Shown piece by piece: positions 54,555 to 57,877 of a stretch of 57,877 bases of DNA. Within the stretch, counting starts at the first letter, position 1. Each line of letters begins with the position of its first letter. The translations under genes and the position numbers were made by a program. Source of the stretch: Haloferax larsenii JCM 13917 (GTDB taxonomy: Archaea > Halobacteriota > Halobacteria > Halobacteriales > Haloferacaceae); the NCBI RefSeq assembly GCF_000336955.1, contig NZ_AOLI01000014.1:232006-289882 (forward strand), read 5' to 3'. The notes beneath the pieces are model-generated. The model saw nothing but the letters and a program-made list of their open reading frames with translations, was not told where the DNA came from and searched no databases.

Positions 54555-54561
54555 CATATAA
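54555..54561 (+). promoter_or_regulatory. TATA-like element of the trpS leader transcript
   Basis: CATATAA is centred about 29 nt upstream of the ATG at 54587, the spacing for a leaderless transcript starting on the upstream reading frame rather than on trpS, which begins 164 nt later. Confidence 0.55.
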
Positions 54562-54586
54562 CATACCCAACCATCTTGATGACAGT

Positions 54587-54658
54587 ATGGTATCCACTTC
54601 CCGCGCCACGTGCTGGCGTTGGCGCTCAACTTGGGAAGTGGACAGTATCGCGGTCTAG
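54587..54658 (+). CDS. Putative Trp-codon leader peptide upstream of trpS
   Basis: A 23-codon frame (ATG 54587, TAG 54656-54658) sits in the leaderless position. It contains three Trp codons at positions 10, 12 and 16 (core CWRWRSTW), 13% Trp where about 1% is normal. The Trp codons fall inside hairpin 54593-54642, and the stop codon abuts the next hairpin. The layout resembles a bacterial trp-type leader peptide. The sequence has no recognised family. A ribosome starved for charged tRNA(Trp) would stall here and release downstream RNA structure; this mechanism is inferred. Confidence 0.6.
   Translation: MVSTSRATCWRWRSTWEVDSIAV
54593..54642 (+). ncRNA. Leader hairpin 1 over the Trp codons
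   Basis: TCCACTTCCC (54593-54602) and GGGAAGTGGA (54633-54642) are perfect 10-bp complements. An inner stem GCGCCA/TGGCGC (54603-54608 and 54620-54625) stacks directly on it, with an 11-nt loop (54609-54619) that contains Trp codon 10 and part of the Trp codon 12 region. The 3' side has a 7-nt bulge. Confidence 0.65.
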
Positions 54659-54693
54659 AATCAGACGGGCTTCACCCGCCAGATTCGGCCGCG
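54649..54693 (+). ncRNA. Leader hairpin 2 after the upstream stop codon
   Basis: GAATC-AGA-CGGG-CTTCA-CCCG-CCA-GATTC (54658-54686) forms a stem with symmetric internal loop. Outer arms CGCGG (54649-54653) and CCGCG (54689-54693) can extend it. The outer arms overlap codons 21-24 of the leader frame, so a ribosome at the leader stop would block pairing of the whole structure. A short T-rich segment (CCGTTTCTCG) follows, weak as a terminator. Confidence 0.55.
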
Positions 54694-54750
54694 GTGCTCA
54701 CTCCGTTTCTCGATTGTTCCGCCCTCAGAGTGACCACCAATCAGACATAG

Positions 54751-55950
54751 ATGCCAGCAACAGACGACTTCACCGTAACCCCGTACGCCGTCGAAGGAGA
54801 CATCGACTACGACCGACTGCTCGATGAGTTCGGAGCCGACCCCCTCACGGCCGACCAGAAAGCACAGTTTCCCCGCCCCGTGCACCAACTCGTCCGCCGC
54901 GGGGTCTTTTATGCGGAACGGGACGTCGACGACTTCCTCGATGCCGCAAACGAAGGTAAAACGCACTCTATCGTGACGGGTTGCGGCCCGTCGGGACCGA
55001 TGCACATCGGCCACATCATTCCGTTTTACTTCGCCAAGTATCTGCAAGACCGGACTGGGTGTCTCGTGTACATCCCGCTGTCCGACGACGAAAAGTACCT
55101 ATTAAAGGACAAACCGCTCGACGAGATTCACGAGTACACGCGAGAGAATCTATTGGATATTCTCGCGGTCGGGTTCGACCCCGAACGAACTCGAATCGTC
55201 GTCGACACGGCCGACGCCGACGTGGTGTATCCACTGGCGGCCGCCTTTGCGAAGGAAGTGACGCAATCGACCGTAAACGCGACGTACGGAGACCCCGAGA
55301 ACATCGGACTCTCGTTCTATCCGGCTGTTCAGGCTGCCCACCTCCTCTTGCCGCAACTCGTCGAGGGACGACACCCAACACTCGTTCCGATTGCTGTAGA
55401 CCAAGACCCTCACGTGCGAGTCTGTCGCGACATCGCAGCCAAACAACGATACGATGTCTCCAAACCCGGTGCCTTGCTCTCGAAGTTCCTTCCGGCCCTG
55501 GAAGGACCAGGGAAGATGAGTTCGTCGGGAGGTTCAGCGAGCATTCGCCTGTCTGACGACCGGGAGACGGTCTTCGAAAAGATTCGGACGCACGCGTATT
55601 CCGGTGGGCGACGCAGTGTGGAATCCCACCGAAAACACGGCGGAGACCCCGAGGTCGACGTCCCGTACCAGTTTCTGTATTACTTTTTCGAGGAGAGTGA
55701 CGAACGCGTAGAGCGGTTGGCGCGAGAATATCGCGATGGGTCACTCCTGAGCGGAGAACTCAAAGAAATTGCCGCGACGAGTATTGCGGATTTCCTCGAA
55801 GCACATCAAAGCCGGCGCGAAGAACTCGGGCCGATAGCTGACGAACTCAAACAGTATCGCCTGAGCGACTCCGAACGGCAGACTGCACGACAGCAGGTCG
55901 GATACGCCAACACACGTCTGTTCGGGGAGAAAACCACACACGACTACTGA
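54751..55950 (+). CDS. trpS: Tryptophanyl-tRNA synthetase
   Basis: A 399-residue class I aminoacyl-tRNA synthetase that charges tRNA(Trp). HIGH-type motif PMHIGHIIPFYFAKYL (~87-90), KMSKS equivalent PGKMSSSGG (~252). The long N-terminal extension typical of archaeal/eukaryal TrpRS is present (ADPLTADQKAQFPRPVHQLV). At 399 residues it is shorter than the ~520-residue haloarchaeal TrpRS, so it is likely the second, compact paralog. ATG at 54751 is preceded by a 164-nt leader with a Trp-rich reading frame and two hairpins. It is convergent with orc across a region rich in repeats. Confidence 0.93.
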   Translation: MPATDDFTVTPYAVEGDIDYDRLLDEFGADPLTADQKAQFPRPVHQLVRRGVFYAERDVDDFLDAANEGKTHSIVTGCGPSGPMHIGHIIPFYFAKYLQDRTGCLVYIPLSDDEKYLLKDKPLDEIHEYTRENLLDILAVGFDPERTRIVVDTADADVVYPLAAAFAKEVTQSTVNATYGDPENIGLSFYPAVQAAHLLLPQLVEGRHPTLVPIAVDQDPHVRVCRDIAAKQRYDVSKPGALLSKFLPALEGPGKMSSSGGSASIRLSDDRETVFEKIRTHAYSGGRRSVESHRKHGGDPEVDVPYQFLYYFFEESDERVERLAREYRDGSLLSGELKEIAATSIADFLEAHQSRREELGPIADELKQYRLSDSERQTARQQVGYANTRLFGEKTTHDY

Positions 55951-55991
55951 AGTCTATCTGCAACCCCCAGTGTAGGATACCACTCCGGCGT

Positions 55992-56054
55992 AGAACACCA
56001 TCATACCGACGCAGAACAACACTATTCCGACGTGGAACACCACCGTGTCCGAAG
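55992..56054 (+). repeat. Three 21-bp tandem repeats
   Basis: Units begin at 55992 (AGAACACCATCATACCGACG), 56013 (AGAACAACACTATTCCGACG) and 56034 (GGAACACCACCGTGTCCGAA), exactly two helical turns apart. The third unit merges with a copy of the orc-linked motif, so the units look like derivatives of that motif. Confidence 0.7.
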
Positions 56055-56089
56055 CTCTTTGCCGAACCGGTGCCAGAACACTACCAACC

Positions 56090-56153
56090 CACACCACTGT
56101 GTCCGCTGTTCGAGTGACGAATCCTACGACTTACTGCGGACACGGTGGTGTCG
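56090..56153. repeat. Inverted pair of orc-linked motifs
   Basis: CACACCACTGTGTCCGCTGT (from 56090) points right and the copy at 56130-56153 (minus strand CGACACCACCGTGTCCGCAG) points left, so the two face each other over 17 nt. Inverted origin-recognition boxes are the hallmark of archaeal origins. Confidence 0.65.
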
Positions 56154-56245
56154 CTCACCGGTTACTCCTCGCGAGCGACATAGAACAAGAAGAATCTGAG
56201 TTGACAGGGTAACTCTGACTTTCCAACTTCCGAGCAGGGAGTTCG

Positions 56246-56268
56246 AACACCACGTTGTCCGCAGTAAT
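56246..56268 (+). repeat. Orc-linked motif copy
   Basis: AACACCACGTTGTCCGCAGT followed by AAT, matching the consensus except at two central bases. Confidence 0.6.
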
Positions 56269-56285
56269 CGGGCGAATCTAGTCCT

Positions 56286-56397
56286 CAGTTGCAGTTTGCA
56301 GTTGCAGTTCCATTGCAGTTCCCAGTCGTAGCTCTCAGTTGCAGCTCCTTGTCGCACCTTCCAGTTGCAGCTCCTTGTCGCACCTTCCAGTTGCAGT
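56286..56397. repeat. CAGTTGCAG repeat array at the orc 3' end
   Basis: CAGTTGCAG occurs at 56286, 56299, 56336, 56362 and 56388. The last three form an exact 26-bp period (CAGTTGCAGCTCCTTGTCGC ...). The array ends about 40 nt before the orc stop codon. Confidence 0.75.
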
Positions 56398-56438
56398 TTC
56401 TACTATCAGGTGTTACTCGAAGAGGAGTCCAACGAGAC

Positions 56439-57689
56439 TTAGTTCCCGACGAAATCGTCGAGCGTGCTGGACGAGTTCTCGTTGAGGAATGGCTCGACCG
56501 TCTCGTGGACGCCGACGAGGTCGATGGTGTCGCGCATCGCCGAGACGATGAGCTCCACGTCCATATCCAGTGCGTACTCTCGGTACGTTCCACCGCGACG
56601 GCCTTCGTTGCGCTCGGTAACGGAAACGATACCGAGCATCGCGAGTTCGCTCAGGTGGTCGCGCATTCTGCGTGGGACGAGCGGGTCCCGGTTAGCGAGT
56701 TCGGCAAAGCGCGTATATCTCGGTCGAACATCGCGAGAGCGAATCGGGGTTTCACCCTCGAGGTCGAGTGTGAGAAGCGAGTACAGAACGAGATGACCGT
56801 GCTCGGTCAAGCCGTTGATTCCTTCTTTGATACGCCCGCGTTCGAGGTCTCTCCGACCGCGTTTGACGTGCTCTTCCGTGACGGAATCTGTCTCTTCGTC
56901 TCGGGCAAGGTCGCCTGCTTTCATTAACAGGTCGATAGACTGGCGAGCGTCACCAGCGTCCTTCGCGCCGTAGGCTGCACAGAGTGGGATGACCTCGTCT
57001 GCGAGGACGCCGTCCCGAAATGCGACAGTCGCCCGTTGTTCGAGGATGGCTCGGAGATTCTTCGCGTTGTACGCGGGGAAGTGAATCTCCTGTTCACACA
57101 GCGAACTCTTTACTTTCGGTGATAGGTCGTCTCTAAACGAGAAGTCGTTCGAGATACCGATGAGGCCGACCTTGGCGTTGTCCAAGTTTCCATTCGCGCG
57201 TGCGCGTGGGAGTTGGTAGAGGATACTATCGTCGTTGACGTGGTCGATTTCGTCGAGGACGACGGTGATTGTCCCGCCACACTCGTCGAGTTCCTGCCAG
57301 AGCATCTCGTACACCGAGCCGAGTGGGTACCCGGTCGTACTGATTTGGTTGGACTCCGAGCGGAACTCGTTGACGAGGCGGGTCGCGATTTGATAGGAAC
57401 TCGTCAGCCCATCACAGTTCAAAAAGACGACTGTGAGGTCGATATCGTCGTACCGACTCGCATCTTCCCGAAGGTGAGCGAGGAGGTACTTCGTCGCTGC
57501 TGTCTTTCCGACGCCAGTCTTTCCGTACAAGAAAATGTTGTTCGGCTGCTCACCGTTGATGACTGGTTGCAGTGCTGCCTGGTAGGTTCGAAGTTCCTCG
57601 TCGCGCCCCACGAGTTCATCGGGCTGGTAGTCCTCGCGGAGGGCATCCCGGTCCCGATAGATTTCGGTGTCTCGTTCAAACAGGGGCAT
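56439..57689 (-). CDS. orc: Orc1/Cdc6-type origin-recognition/helicase-loading ATPase
   Basis: A 416-residue AAA+ initiator. Walker A GKTGVGKT (56-63), Walker B VVLDEIDH with Asp146/Glu147, sensor 1 GISNDFS, and a C-terminal winged helix (TRFAELANRDPLVPRRMRDH) for origin DNA. ATG at 57689 (MPLFERDTEIYRDRD) is chosen because GGTTTTATC lies 30 nt upstream; the ATGs at 57710 and 57713 would leave the TATA within 10 nt. It binds boxes flanking its own gene, as known for archaeal Orc proteins; here both flanks carry the 23-bp motif. The paralog number cannot be told. Confidence 0.93.
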   Translation of the reverse strand: MPLFERDTEIYRDRDALREDYQPDELVGRDEELRTYQAALQPVINGEQPNNIFLYGKTGVGKTAATKYLLAHLREDASRYDDIDLTVVFLNCDGLTSSYQIATRLVNEFRSESNQISTTGYPLGSVYEMLWQELDECGGTITVVLDEIDHVNDDSILYQLPRARANGNLDNAKVGLIGISNDFSFRDDLSPKVKSSLCEQEIHFPAYNAKNLRAILEQRATVAFRDGVLADEVIPLCAAYGAKDAGDARQSIDLLMKAGDLARDEETDSVTEEHVKRGRRDLERGRIKEGINGLTEHGHLVLYSLLTLDLEGETPIRSRDVRPRYTRFAELANRDPLVPRRMRDHLSELAMLGIVSVTERNEGRRGGTYREYALDMDVELIVSAMRDTIDLVGVHETVEPFLNENSSSTLDDFVGN

Positions 57690-57714
57690 GAGAACACGGT
57701 TCGTCCACATCATT

Positions 57715-57722
57715 GATAAAAC
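57715..57722 (-). promoter_or_regulatory. TATA element of orc
   Basis: GGTTTTATC on the minus strand, centred 30 nt before the ATG at 57689. The orc-linked motif begins immediately upstream, so an initiator bound there could autoregulate its gene. Confidence 0.55.
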
Positions 57723-57802
57723 CACCGCGTCCGCAGTGTCCGCTGTTCTGAGAGTATATAAATAAACCGCGAACACACCCCCTCCACTTTGTCCGCTGTT
57801 CT
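57720..57802. repeat. Orc-linked motifs and AT-rich element upstream of orc (candidate origin, 5' side)
   Basis: A double copy at 57720-57749 (ACCACCGCGTCCGCAGTGTC then CGCTGTTCT) and a further copy at 57781-57802 (CCTCCACTTTGTCCGCTGTT). Between them lies AT-rich GAGTATATAAATAAACC (57751-57767), which could act as an unwinding element. The rest of the upstream region lies outside the window. Confidence 0.6.
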
Positions 57803-57877
57803 CGTCTTCGAAGGGAGGAGGCCGCAAAAACATCGCTATTTGGTGGAGAAATCTTTATGATAGAGTAAGTTAAACCA

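Larger units (their letters stand above)
55951..56438. other. Repeat-rich intergenic region between trpS and orc (candidate origin, 3' side)
   Basis: No gene is supported. It contains three tandem 21-bp units (55992-56054), copies of the orc-linked motif at 56036-56058, 56090-56112, 56130-56153 (inverted) and 56246-56268, and a 26-bp repeat array (56286-56397). Both flanking genes point into it, so it is not a promoter for either. The layout is that of an Orc binding region. Confidence 0.6.

Noticed and set aside
54593..54686. tRNA or box C/D RNA in the trpS leader
   Set aside because: No T-arm or anticodon-arm layout, and a TTGATGA word lacks a partner CTGA box; two separate hairpins explain the structure better.
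54576..54827. 83-codon frame overlapping the trpS leader and start
   Set aside because: Its ATG (54579) is only about 21 nt from the TATA element, and it runs Arg-rich into the trpS gene; the 54587 frame has the right spacing and ends before hairpin 2.

Overview
The window is haloarchaeal chromosomal DNA, most like Haloferax and its relatives. The evidence is high G+C, acidic proteins, leaderless genes with a TATA element about 26-32 nt before the start codon, Tat-type lipoproteins, a PGF-CTERM surface protein, PilA-type pilins, an archaeal TBP, aIF1A and an Orc1/Cdc6 protein. I see no tRNA, rRNA, insertion sequence or CRISPR array. The left edge cuts an acetyl-CoA synthetase gene and the right edge lies upstream of an orc gene.

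Region 1 (1-7.4 kb): two acetyl-CoA synthetases flank a Bat-type regulator (dead-integrase fold + GAF + HTH_10), followed by a divergent tbp, a small membrane protein and a TRAM protein. Region 2 (7.5-21.6 kb) is dominated by metal and redox functions: a Zn/Mn-type ABC operon (binding protein, ATPase, permease, with 4-nt overlaps), a TetR regulator, an EamA transporter, a HiPIP-like Tat lipoprotein, a P1B heavy-metal ATPase, and a small operon of a P19-like lipoprotein, a C2H2 membrane microprotein and a polytopic membrane protein.

Region 3 (21.7-42.2 kb): a PAS histidine kinase, then a surface-glycan locus (flippase, sulfatase-fold enzyme, three glycosyltransferases, a phosphodiesterase-fold enzyme, and two paralogous methyltransferase-like proteins, one fused to a helical-barrel domain). 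A 1307-residue PGF-CTERM sugar-dehydrogenase-like protein interrupts it, and two type IV pilins end it. Region 4 (42.3-54.4 kb): YbaK deacylase, threonine synthase-like enzyme, zinc alcohol dehydrogenase, a KaiC-like ATPase operon with two histidine kinases sharing a receiver-like N-terminus, a divergent aIF1A, a universal stress protein and a ferritin-like Tat protein.

Region 5 (54.5-57.9 kb): a compact tryptophanyl-tRNA synthetase preceded by a leaderless 23-codon reading frame with three Trp codons inside strong hairpins, and an orc1/cdc6 gene flanked on both sides by copies of a ~23-bp motif (consensus AACACCACNRTGTCCGCWGT). This suggests a replication origin with its own recognition boxes. 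Single copies of the same motif lie 4 and 12 kb away. The strongest candidates for something undescribed are the Trp-codon leader upstream of trpS, the upstream small gene and start-codon stem at 11.4 kb, the origin-box family, and the methyltransferase-like/glycan locus.
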